DNA from: Herbaspirillum sp. Sphag64
GTDB taxonomy: Bacteria; Pseudomonadota; Gammaproteobacteria; Burkholderiales; Burkholderiaceae_D
Length of the DNA: 64,000 nucleotides
Assembly: GCF_014192645.1 (NCBI RefSeq)
Contig: NZ_JACHYE010000008.1
Location: forward strand, 124,001 to 188,000
Direction: 5' to 3'
This document shows positions 55,913-63,470 of the stretch, in pieces; within the stretch, counting starts at the first letter, position 1, and each line of letters starts with the position of its first letter. The position numbers and the translations under genes were made by a program. Below the pieces are notes generated by a model, which saw nothing but the letters and a program-made list of their open reading frames with translations, did not search any database and had not been told where the DNA came from.

Positions 55913-56968
55913 TCAGGTCAGCGCTTGCCGTGCCGGGAATGGCAGGCGCCGACCACTGGCGTGACTTTGTATTGCCAGATCAATGATTGTCATGACATCC
56001 ACTGCATCCTGCGCACTGATCGGGAACGGCTGACCACCCAGCAAGGTGTCGGCCACTGCACGGTAAAAACCAGCATAGTCACCGTCCTGAGTCGGGACGA
56101 CTTCTTCTGTCTCGCGCCCATCAAGCAAGGTACGCAGCCGGGACGGCAGATTTTTACCGAAGCCGGCATCACCAGGTCGTAAGCCAGCCTTGAGCTGATC
56201 TTCCTGCACATCCAGCGTCTCACTGACAAAGCTCCCGTTTACCCCATGTACCCGGAAGCGCGGTGGTGCCAGGGCGGCCAATGCGCTGGCATGCAGCACC
56301 ACTTCGCACTGTGGATAGGAAAGTTGCAGGTGCAGATAATCTGGTACCTCTGCCCCATCGCGTTGTTCACGTAGCGTCGCACTGACCGACTGCGGCGCTC
56401 CGAACAAGGCTACGGCCTGATCAATCAGATGTGGTCCGAGATCAAACAGCAAGCCACCGCCGTACGCTGCCTGTTCGCGCCAGCGCTGCGGGATCTGCGG
56501 ACGGAAACGATCAAAATGTGAGGTGTAGTGCGTAATCCGGCCCAGACGTCCTGCGCTGATCAATGCACGCAAGGTCAGGAAGTCACCATCCCAGCGGCGA
56601 TTGTGAAACGGTGCAAACAACAGACCACGCGCCGCCGCCAGTTGGGCCAGTGTAAGCGCCTCTGCTGACGAGAGCGTAACCGGTTTGTCTACCACCACAT
56701 GCTTACCCGCCAGCAGCGCCTGCCGGGCCAGCGCAAAGTGGGTGTCATTAGGTGTGGCGATGACGACGCAGTTGATATCGTCACAGGCTAGCAGGGCTTC
56801 AAAGTCAGCCACGATCCTGGCCTGCGGATAATCTGCGCGGGCACGCTCGGCCTGTGAGGTGGCAATCACCGACAAGGCGGTGCGTCCGCTATGGGCAATC
56901 ACCGGCGCATGAAAGGTGGTGCCGGCAAATCCATATCCCATCAAACCCAGTTTCAATACGGCAGTCAT
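55913..56968 (-). CDS. Gfo/Idh/MocA family NAD(P)-dependent oxidoreductase
   Basis: A 351-residue dehydrogenase. Rossmann start LGLMGYGFAGTTFHAPVI, nucleotide and substrate loop VVDKPVTLSSAEA (EKP-type Lys replaced as DKP), and GGGLLFDLGPHLIDQAVALFG in the C-terminal fold. It resembles E. coli YdgJ. Substrate unknown. It is convergent with the chemoreceptor gene, with a 13-base gap. Confidence 0.9.
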   Translation of the reverse strand: MTAVLKLGLMGYGFAGTTFHAPVIAHSGRTALSVIATSQAERARADYPQARIVADFEALLACDDINCVVIATPNDTHFALARQALLAGKHVVVDKPVTLSSAEALTLAQLAAARGLLFAPFHNRRWDGDFLTLRALISAGRLGRITHYTSHFDRFRPQIPQRWREQAAYGGGLLFDLGPHLIDQAVALFGAPQSVSATLREQRDGAEVPDYLHLQLSYPQCEVVLHASALAALAPPRFRVHGVNGSFVSETLDVQEDQLKAGLRPGDAGFGKNLPSRLRTLLDGRETEEVVPTQDGDYAGFYRAVADTLLGGQPFPISAQDAVDVMTIIDLAIQSHASGRRLPFPARQALT

Positions 56969-56990
56969 AGATACTCCAGAGATAAGGCGA

Positions 56991-57335
56991 TCAAACCTTC
57001 TTGACGAATTCAGTCTTCAAACCCATGGCACCAAAACCATCGATCTTGCAATCGATATCGTGGTCGCCGTCGACCAGACGGATATTCTTGACCTTGGTAC
57101 CGATCTTGACGACACCACCACCACCCTTGAGCTTGAGATCTTTGATGATGGTTACGGTATCGCCATCCTGCAGGATATTGCCGCTGGCATCACGCCAGAC
57201 TTTAGCGGTGTCAACAGCTTGCTCACCGACAGGCTGGGATGACCATTCGTGCGCACATTCCGGACAAATATAGAGGTTGCCATCTTCATAGGTAAATTCG
57301 GAATGGCATTGGGGACAGGCGGGCAAGTGACTCAT
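56991..57335 (-). CDS. yjdM: PhnA/YjdM family zinc-ribbon protein
   Basis: A 114-residue protein with an N-terminal zinc ribbon (CPQC...CPEC), then [26 protein letters not shown], the PhnA/YjdM core. Despite the old name, it is not known to act on phosphonates. Start ATG 57335 ([10 protein letters not shown]) matches the family; ATG 57350 adds five residues. Confidence 0.9.
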   Translation of the reverse strand: MSHLPACPQCHSEFTYEDGNLYICPECAHEWSSQPVGEQAVDTAKVWRDASGNILQDGDTVTIIKDLKLKGGGGVVKIGTKVKNIRLVDGDHDIDCKIDGFGAMGLKTEFVKKV

Positions 57336-57454
57336 GTAATCTTTCTTCATAGCGGATGGTGCCGGGCAGCGCCGACAGTATACCGTGGTGACCGGAGTTC
57401 CTTATACTATTGCCAGCAAGCTTATATGTGCCTGTCTCACGTTCAGGAGTCGCG

Positions 57455-57901
57455 ATGCAACTGCAGTCCATTCCCGTTCATGTCCCGCATGCCCCATTAC
57501 GCAAGGAATGCCCAGCGGGTGCCTGTGTCTGCCAGCGCGAATTGCTGGAACAGGATCCGACGGCTGATATGCGGATATTGATGTTGACCCAGGAACAGGA
57601 AAAGCGCCTCATCGAGCGGATTGCTCGCATCATCAGCTATGCCGATTTACAGCATGTGGTGCAGTTGTTGCAGTCGCAATTGGGCGTGGTACTGCGGATC
57701 ATGCCGGGACCGCGTGAGGTGCGTACGGTACGTGGCTTCATTATCCAGCTGGAGGATCAGCCGGGCTTGTGCAAGAAAACCCGGCAAGCGATTCCGGCGG
57801 CGATTCGCAAATGTCTGGAGCAGCAGCCCCAGATTGCTTATGCCATTCTTGACACCCATGACTTGCTGGGCGCGTCCGAAAACGCGCCGCAGCAAGGCTG
57901 A
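57455..57901 (+). CDS. conserved-looking protein with Cys cluster, unknown
   Basis: A 148-residue protein after AGGAG. Residues ~17-27 hold a Cys cluster (ECPAGACVC), then a helical region, then a mixed alpha/beta part (VRGFIIQLEDQPGLCKKTRQAIPAAIRKCL). The Cys pattern (CxxxxCxC) could bind a metal. No membrane segment. It ends 7 bases from the convergent helicase gene. No family recognised. Confidence 0.65.
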   Translation: MQLQSIPVHVPHAPLRKECPAGACVCQRELLEQDPTADMRILMLTQEQEKRLIERIARIISYADLQHVVQLLQSQLGVVLRIMPGPREVRTVRGFIIQLEDQPGLCKKTRQAIPAAIRKCLEQQPQIAYAILDTHDLLGASENAPQQG

Positions 57902-57908
57902 GTAAGCA

Positions 57909-60239
57909 TCAGGGCTTGCTGCCCTTGCGGTGTGGTTTGGCCTTGGGCTTGGCTGGATCACGACGCTTGTCAGGGCGATGTTCAGACTTGTGTTCAGGCT
58001 TTTGATCTGACCTGTGTTCAGGCTTGTGCGCCCGCTTGCCAACCGCGGCCTGATCGGTATGCTGCGCCTCGGCACCGGCGATGCTGATCTTCAACTGCTG
58101 CCCAGCGACCCACACGCCCTTGAGATGATTAAACAACTGCTTGGGCATGCCTGAGGGTAAATCCAGCGTGCTGAAGTCTTCATGAATCTCGATGCGTCCG
58201 ATATGCTGCGCCTCCAGACCAGCTTCATTGGCGATGGCACCGACGATATTGCTCGGCGATACCGCATGCTTGCGGCCGACTTCGATACGATAGGTCTGCA
58301 TCTGGAATTCGCCCGCCTGCTTGCGATCGTGCTTGCGTTCTTTCTTGCGATCCGAATCGCGGCCAGAATCACGCCCTGCTTCTGCCGTCTCCACGTGGTC
58401 TGCGGCGTCGGCTGTGCTGAACTCGCGGGCTGGCGCTGGCTTCCTTTCCTTACGGACCGGGCGCTCTGCTGCGGGCGAAAATGCCGGAGCCGATGCAGGG
58501 GTCGATGCTGTATGGCCAGCAGTCGCAGCATTGTCGCGCGCAATCCGTAGCGCCTGTCCAGCGACCCTGACCGCCTTGAGATGATCGATCAGATCATCCG
58601 GCATGTCGTCCGGCAAATCGACAATCGCGTAGTCGTCATAAATATCGATGCGTCCGATATGCTTGGAATCCATACCTGCTTCGTTGGCAATCGCACCAAC
58701 GATATTGCCGGGCTTGACGCCATGCTGATGGCCCACTTCAATGCGGAAGCTTTGCATGCCGGGTTCGGAAGCGCGGATGATGCGCTCCTTTCTGGCAAAA
58801 CCATCGCGTTCAAACTTGTCGCTACGTTCGCGCCGCTCACCTTGCTCACTGCGCTCTGGTCGTTCACGTACACTGCGCTCGCTTGATGGCGCAAATGCTT
58901 CGTGGCTCTCGCGCTGCTTCTTGTCCAGCAGCAGCGGTTCAGTTCCCCGCGCCATGCGTGCCAGTGCGGCTGCGATATCAACTGCGGAGACATTGAATTC
59001 GCGCTCATAGTCTTCCACCAGCGAACGGAAGATATCCAGTTCGCCATCGGCCAGCGTGGCACTGATCTGCTCCTTGAAACGTGACACGCGCACATCGTTG
59101 ACGGCCTGAATGCTCGGCAGCGTCATCTGTGTAATCGGTTGGCGAGTCGAGCGCTCGATGGTCTTGAGCAAATTCTTTTCGCGTGGAGTAATAAAGAGGA
59201 TCGCTTCACCACTGCGACCCGCGCGCCCGGTGCGGCCGATGCGGTGGGTATAGCTCTCGGGATCGTAAGGCACATCGTAATTGATGACGTGGCTGATGCG
59301 CTCAACGTCGAGGCCACGCGCCGCAACGTCGGTGGCGATCAGGATATCGATTTGACCATCCTTCAATTGCTGGATAGTGCGTTCGCGTTGCTGTTGCTGG
59401 ATATCGCCATTGATGGCGGCCGCGGCAAATCCGCGAGCCTTAAGCTTTCCGGCCAGCTCTTCTGTGCCAAGCTTGGTACGCGAAAAAATGATCAGCCCAT
59501 CAAACGGTTCCACCTCCAGAATCCGGGTCAGTGCATCGAGCTTGTGCATGCCGCTGACCAGCCAGTAACGCTGACGAATGTTCTCTGCAGTGCCGGTCTT
59601 GGCGGCAATGGTGACTTCGGCGGGATCGCGCAGATAGGTCTTGGCAATGCGTTTGATGACCGCTGGCATGGTGGCCGAAAACAGCGTGGTCTGACGGGCC
59701 GCAGGGGTACGTTGCAGAATCGACTCGACATCGTCAATGAAGCCCATGCGCAGCATTTCGTCAGCCTCATCGAGCACCATGGTCTTGAGCTGAGACAGAT
59801 CAAGCGAGCCTTTTTCCAGATGGTCGATAACCCGGCCAGGTGTACCAACCACGACATGCACGCCGCGGCGCAATGCGCTGAGTTGCGGTCCGTAGCTTTG
59901 TCCGCCATAAATTGGCAATACATGAAAACCCGGAATATGGGTGGCGTAGCGCTGAAATGCTTCGGCAACCTGAATCGCAAGTTCCCGTGTCGGGGCCAGG
60001 ATCAGCGCTTGTGGCGCGCTTTGGCGCAAGTCCAGACGCGACAGGATCGGCAACGCAAAGGCAGCCGTCTTGCCGGTGCCGGTCTGGGCCTGACCCAGCA
60101 CATCACGGTTGGACAACAGTAAAGGGATGGTTGCCGCCTGAATCGGCGACGGGGACTCGTAACCGAGCTCCTTGAGCACGCGCAACAGGGGCTCACTGAG
60201 GTGAAGATCGGAAAACAAGGGGAGGGGGGCTTCGGACAT
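57909..60239 (-). CDS. deaD: DEAD-box RNA helicase with duplicated RNA-binding domain (DeaD/CsdA-like)
   Basis: A 776-residue cold-shock-type RNA helicase. The core 1-365 has AQTGTGKT, PTRELA, DEAD (157-160), SAT, and HRIGRTGRAGR. After a charged, Arg/Glu/Ser-rich linker (~440-490) there are two DbpA-type RNA-binding domains: 495-567 (MQSFRIEVGHQHGVKPGN...) and 647-720 (MQTYRIEVGRKHAVSPSN...). The two share NIVGAIANEAG and HIGRI. DeaD and DbpA usually have one. A low-complexity basic tail (KPEHRSDQ, KPEHKSEHRPDKRRD) ends the protein. Confidence 0.92.
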   Translation of the reverse strand: MSEAPLPLFSDLHLSEPLLRVLKELGYESPSPIQAATIPLLLSNRDVLGQAQTGTGKTAAFALPILSRLDLRQSAPQALILAPTRELAIQVAEAFQRYATHIPGFHVLPIYGGQSYGPQLSALRRGVHVVVGTPGRVIDHLEKGSLDLSQLKTMVLDEADEMLRMGFIDDVESILQRTPAARQTTLFSATMPAVIKRIAKTYLRDPAEVTIAAKTGTAENIRQRYWLVSGMHKLDALTRILEVEPFDGLIIFSRTKLGTEELAGKLKARGFAAAAINGDIQQQQRERTIQQLKDGQIDILIATDVAARGLDVERISHVINYDVPYDPESYTHRIGRTGRAGRSGEAILFITPREKNLLKTIERSTRQPITQMTLPSIQAVNDVRVSRFKEQISATLADGELDIFRSLVEDYEREFNVSAVDIAAALARMARGTEPLLLDKKQRESHEAFAPSSERSVRERPERSEQGERRERSDKFERDGFARKERIIRASEPGMQSFRIEVGHQHGVKPGNIVGAIANEAGMDSKHIGRIDIYDDYAIVDLPDDMPDDLIDHLKAVRVAGQALRIARDNAATAGHTASTPASAPAFSPAAERPVRKERKPAPAREFSTADAADHVETAEAGRDSGRDSDRKKERKHDRKQAGEFQMQTYRIEVGRKHAVSPSNIVGAIANEAGLEAQHIGRIEIHEDFSTLDLPSGMPKQLFNHLKGVWVAGQQLKISIAGAEAQHTDQAAVGKRAHKPEHRSDQKPEHKSEHRPDKRRDPAKPKAKPHRKGSKP

Positions 60240-60361
60240 GAGGAGACTCGCTGGTTCTTAGTGGCTGCAGGACGCAACCAATTGTTGAGCGCAGTTTACC
60301 TGCTTGTGAAGCAATGAGCGACTTAAGTTATGTCACAGGCCCCTCATGCTGGCCGGCAATA

Positions 60362-60613
60362 TTACTGAAATGTGTTGGGAGTCAGCCGTAATGGCGTACC
60401 CTGCACTCCGGCGTGGACCAGACGCCGCGCCACACCGGTGATATTGCCTTCAAGCTCACGGAAGGTTTGCACCGGTCCGAGAATTTCGAACATCTGTGCC
60501 GCCAGCTTGACCAGTGCTTCGTTGGTAATGAAACACTCGCGATGCACAAATTCAACGCAAACCGAAAAAGCGATGCCTGATTTTGTCACTTTTACTGCCA
60601 ATGGCTGAGACAT
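60362..60613 (-). CDS. small protein, unknown (83 residues)
   Basis: An 83-residue protein behind AAGGTGAG at ATG 60613. MSQPLAVKVTKSGIAFSVCVEF and the middle FRELEGNITGVARRLVH look like a soluble alpha/beta domain; DUF1488 is a possibility that I cannot confirm. It has no membrane segment. It stands 122 bases upstream of the helicase on the same strand. Confidence 0.65.
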   Translation of the reverse strand: MSQPLAVKVTKSGIAFSVCVEFVHRECFITNEALVKLAAQMFEILGPVQTFRELEGNITGVARRLVHAGVQGTPLRLTPNTFQ

Positions 60614-61082
60614 AATACTCACCTTCATTGATGTAAACACCCAGTGTGCTCGCAAGCCCACCAAATAGCAATGAGAGCGCAACGACCTGGCAATGGCTCA
60701 TCTTGCGCCGACGTTGGCAAACTGCTTTGTAGCGGGCGGGCGGTGCGCCGATGCGGTATAATACAGGTTCGTGGGGTTCGTGCCTTTTTTGCTAGCGCCC
60801 TTTTCATGACCGGCAATGTTGTGTCGCCTGTCTCCACTCTTTCTGGTCGAATTTGCCGCTTTCAGAGCAAACCCGGCCGTCCCGCTGTAATCCGCTGCAC
60901 CGGTAAGTGTTGTTGGCCGGTGCCAAGTCTTTTTGTGGCCCGCATCGGTGCAATTGAACAAAAAGCAATCCGCGCCGATCCGCTCAAGCGGCCACCGGCC
61001 TTAATGTTCGCGCGCTCTGGCGAAATACCTGCACCGTGTTGCATGCTGTTTCGGTCAGCTTCGCGCCCAACCTGGAATTAAA
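60614..61082. other. 469-base intergenic region with long infA leader
   Basis: The - strand half carries the promoter region of the small gene at 60362. On the + strand a consensus TATAAT lies at 60757-60762, with no good -35. If used, it gives a leader of about 315 bases to infA. The leader is C/T-rich (CCTTTTTTGC, CCCTTTTC), with a possible hairpin around 60890-60930. The open frame at 60644-61081 has unusual composition and I do not accept it as a gene. Confidence 0.45.
60757..60762 (+). promoter_or_regulatory. TATAAT -10 element, likely infA promoter
   Basis: Six of six -10 consensus bases, in an otherwise GC-rich stretch (ATGCGGTATAATAC). The -35 region is weak. It would start RNA near 60769, about 314 bases before infA. 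Confidence 0.45.
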
Positions 61083-61346
61083 ATGGCTAAAGAAGAATTA
61101 CTTGAAATGAACGGCCTCGTCGAAGAAGTTTTGCCGGACTCGCGCTTTCGCGTCAATCTGGAAAACGGTCATCAATTGATCGCCTACACTTCCGGCAAGA
61201 TGCGCCAGAACCACATCCGTATCCTCGCTGGGGATAAAGTGACGCTGGAAATGTCGCCTTATGATCTGAGCAAAGGCCGGATTACCTTCCGTCACCTGGA
61301 AAAACGCGGTCCAGTCGGTGGCGGGCAACAACGCCGTCGTTACTGA
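61083..61346 (+). CDS. infA: translation initiation factor IF-1
   Basis: An 87-residue S1-type OB-fold protein starting [19 protein letters not shown], with [27 protein letters not shown] and a basic tail (GGGQQRRRY). IF-1 binds the ribosomal A site during initiation. Betaproteobacteria often carry more than one infA, one in the ribosomal protein operon; this isolated copy, slightly longer than the 72-residue E. coli form, is probably the second. A long leader precedes it. Confidence 0.93.
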   Translation: MAKEELLEMNGLVEEVLPDSRFRVNLENGHQLIAYTSGKMRQNHIRILAGDKVTLEMSPYDLSKGRITFRHLEKRGPVGGGQQRRRY

Positions 61347-61377
61347 GCAGCAACAGGTCAACGCACCCAGCCCGCTC

Positions 61378-61689
61378 ATGACACCACCCATTAGTATCGA
61401 GCGTACCGCCGGTGCCGCCGCCATCGTTGCTCAGGCAATCTTGCTGGCGTCAGCCGAAGGAGTGGAAATCTCCGACGTGGTCTGGGATATCGGCGACGAT
61501 CTCACGCATGAGCATGCACACCGACTTGATCTGCTCGCAGCAGACAAGTCGGTACGCTTGTATTTCACCGAGCCTGAGCTGACCACCAGCGGCCATTCCA
61601 TGCGCAGCAAGCGCGTCACCGAACGATTGCAGCGCGCCATTGCGCAACTGATGCTGCGCACTCCTGCACCGACTTATACGCTTCTCTGA
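61378..61689 (+). CDS. small protein downstream of infA, unknown
   Basis: A 103-residue frame from ATG 61378; a GTG at 61318 inside infA could extend it by 20 residues. The sequence has a clean alpha/beta pattern (AAIVAQAILLASAEG, VWDIGDDLTHEHAHRLDLL, SVRLYFTEPEL, RVTERLQRAIAQLM). It has no ribosome binding site that is obvious and no known motif. It may be co-transcribed with infA. Confidence 0.5.
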   Translation: MTPPISIERTAGAAAIVAQAILLASAEGVEISDVVWDIGDDLTHEHAHRLDLLAADKSVRLYFTEPELTTSGHSMRSKRVTERLQRAIAQLMLRTPAPTYTLL

Positions 61690-61892
61690 TGTCGACACTG
61701 GATAATCGGCCTGCAACCAAATAGGCCGATGACAGGCTCGCACCAAATTAACCCACTGCATCAACTGCCGCAAACCTTTGCGTGGCGGCTACCCGTCTGA
61801 CCATCCACTCCAATTTGCGCTAAAAACACGCACCGACCTAGCTCATTGCCCTGAGTTGGGGCGAACGTACCCTCCCAGCAACCAGTAGGTCA

Positions 61893-61918
61893 CACCAAGC
61901 CCCGCATTGGTGCGCACC
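61893..61918. promoter_or_regulatory. inverted repeats upstream of the sigma-54 promoter (possible activator site)
   Basis: CACCAA and TTGGTG are inverted around 8 bases, and the second arm runs into the palindrome GGTGCGCACC. The half-sites resemble NtrC boxes (GCAC / GGTGC) but in an unusual order and spacing. The position, about 85-110 bases upstream of the promoter, suits an enhancer-binding protein. Confidence 0.4.
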
Positions 61919-61994
61919 TGTGCCGCCCGCTCATCGGGACTGGCCCGCCCTTGAACACCATATTGGCATACCAAGAAGAATCCTCGTTCGATCT

Positions 61995-62010
61995 TGGCAC
62001 GTTATCTGCT
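61995..62010 (+). promoter_or_regulatory. sigma-54 promoter of the urt operon
   Basis: TGGCACGTTATCTGCT has the invariant GG (-24) and GC (-12) exactly 10 bases apart and differs from the TGGCAC-N5-TTGC consensus at one position of the -12 box. Transcription would start near 62020, 60 bases before urtA. Urea uptake is commonly under nitrogen control by sigma-54, which fits. Confidence 0.75.
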
Positions 62011-62079
62011 AAAGCTAACAAGCAGTCAACAAAAACTCCATCGAAGTATTGATCTGATTTCTTACTGTAGGAGCTTCTC

Positions 62080-63333
62080 ATGTCACGTCGCACTATCCTG
62101 AAAGCAACAGCACTCGGCGCGTTTGCACTTGCAGCATCCTCCTGGCTACCGTCGGCCTTTGCCGAAGACACCATCAAGGTCGGTATCCTGCACTCCCTGT
62201 CCGGCACGATGGCCATTTCCGAAACATCGCTCAAAGATGTGGCCTTAATGACCATCGACGAAATCAACGCCAATGGCGGCGTGATGGGCAAAAAACTGGA
62301 GCCGGTTGTAGTGGATCCTGCCTCCAACTGGCCACTGTTTGCAGAAAAGGCACGACAGCTGATTTCACAAGACAAGGTATCGGTCGTGTTCGGTTGCTGG
62401 ACCTCGGTCTCGCGCAAATCGGTACTGCCAGTGTTCAAGGAACTCAACAGCCTGTTGTTCTACCCTGTGCAGTATGAAGGTGAAGAACTCGAGAAAAACG
62501 TTTTCTACACTGGTGCAGCACCAAATCAACAAGCTATTCCAGCGGTTGAATACCTGATGTCCAAGGAAGGTGGCGGTGCCAAGCGCTTCGTGCTGCTGGG
62601 CACAGACTATGTCTACCCACGTACAACCAACAAGATTCTGCGCGCATTCCTGCATAGCAAAGGCGTGAAAGACTCTGACATCGATGAAGTCTATACACCG
62701 TTTGGTCACTCCGACTATCAAACCATCGTCGCCAACATCAAGAAGTTCTCGGCTGGTGGCAAGACTGCTGTAATTTCGACCATCAATGGTGACTCCAACG
62801 TGCCGTTCTACAAGGAACTGGGCAATGCAGGTCTGAAGGCAACCGATGTGCCAGTCGTGGCATTCTCGGTGGGTGAAGAAGAATTGCGCGGCGTCGATAC
62901 CAAGCCGCTGGTGGGTAACCTGGCTGCGTGGAATTACTTTGAATCGATCAAGAACCCAGTCAATGCCGCTTTCATCAAGAAGTGGAAAGCCTACGCCAAG
63001 GCCAAAGGACTGCCTAACGCCAACACCGTTGTGACCAACGATCCAATGGAAGCCACCTACGTTGGTATCTACATGTGGAAGCAAGCTGTCGAAAAAGCCA
63101 AGTCAACTGATACCGACAAGGTCATTGCAGCAATGGGTGGTCAAACCTTCAAGGCACCGTCCGGCTATACCCTGGAAATGGACAAGACCAACCATCACCT
63201 GCACAAGCCCGTGATGATCGGTGAAATCAAGGCCGATGGTCAGTTCAGCGTGGTCTACAAGACCAAGACCACGATCCGCGCACAACCATGGAGCCCTTAC
63301 ATCCCTGGTAACGAAAGCAAGCAAGGTCTGTAA
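62080..63333 (+). CDS. urtA: urea ABC transporter substrate-binding protein
   Basis: A 417-residue periplasmic binding protein. The signal has a twin arginine (MSRRTILK) followed by a hydrophobic stretch and an A-F-A cleavage site near residue 28, so export may be by Tat. The mature part is UrtA-like: TIKVGILHSLSGTMAISE, GCWTSVSRKSVLPVF, LLFYPVQYEGEE, GTDYVYPRTTN and NHHLHKPVMIGEI. It binds urea for the UrtABCDE importer. AGGAG lies 6 bases before the ATG. Confidence 0.95.
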   Translation: MSRRTILKATALGAFALAASSWLPSAFAEDTIKVGILHSLSGTMAISETSLKDVALMTIDEINANGGVMGKKLEPVVVDPASNWPLFAEKARQLISQDKVSVVFGCWTSVSRKSVLPVFKELNSLLFYPVQYEGEELEKNVFYTGAAPNQQAIPAVEYLMSKEGGGAKRFVLLGTDYVYPRTTNKILRAFLHSKGVKDSDIDEVYTPFGHSDYQTIVANIKKFSAGGKTAVISTINGDSNVPFYKELGNAGLKATDVPVVAFSVGEEELRGVDTKPLVGNLAAWNYFESIKNPVNAAFIKKWKAYAKAKGLPNANTVVTNDPMEATYVGIYMWKQAVEKAKSTDTDKVIAAMGGQTFKAPSGYTLEMDKTNHHLHKPVMIGEIKADGQFSVVYKTKTTIRAQPWSPYIPGNESKQGL

Positions 63334-63373
63334 TTCGTCATCCATAGTGACTTAACGGGTAGTCACTCTTCGT

Positions 63374-63401
63374 CTTCATTCCCGCAGGCGCGGGAATGAA
63401 G
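63374..63401. repeat. REP-like hairpin between urtA and urtB
   Basis: A perfect 12-bp inverted repeat (63374-63385 with 63390-63401; arm CTTCATTCCCGC) around AGGC. There is no T-run, so it is not a simple terminator. The sequence type (CATTCCCGC...GCGGGAATG) is that of dispersed palindromic repeats in many proteobacteria. It could stabilise urtA mRNA over urtB. Confidence 0.7.
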
Positions 63402-63470
63402 TTCGGAAGTGCCTTGGTTGTGGCATGGCTTGCCCATCGATGAAGACACTCTTCACGTCATAACAACTCC

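Larger units (their letters stand above)
61690..62079. other. 390-base region holding the urt promoter
   Basis: Contains an 8-bp stem hairpin (61705-61712 with 61723-61730, no T-run), the inverted repeat CACCAA-N8-TTGGTG at 61893-61912 next to GGTGCGCACC (61909-61918), and a sigma-54 promoter at 61995-62010. No convincing gene is seen on either strand. Confidence 0.6.

Noticed and set aside
58000-58060. Short repeats near the helicase C-terminus considered as a CRISPR-like array
   Set aside because: They encode the KPEH/RSDQ repeats of the protein tail, with no regular spacers. No CRISPR array was found in the window.
60644-61081. 145-codon frame ending two bases before infA
   Set aside because: Cys/Arg/Pro-rich sequence without a ribosome binding site or recognisable fold; more likely the leader region of infA.
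61890-62447. 185-codon - strand frame across the urtA promoter
   Set aside because: Antisense to the start of urtA and to the sigma-54 promoter, without its own translation signals.
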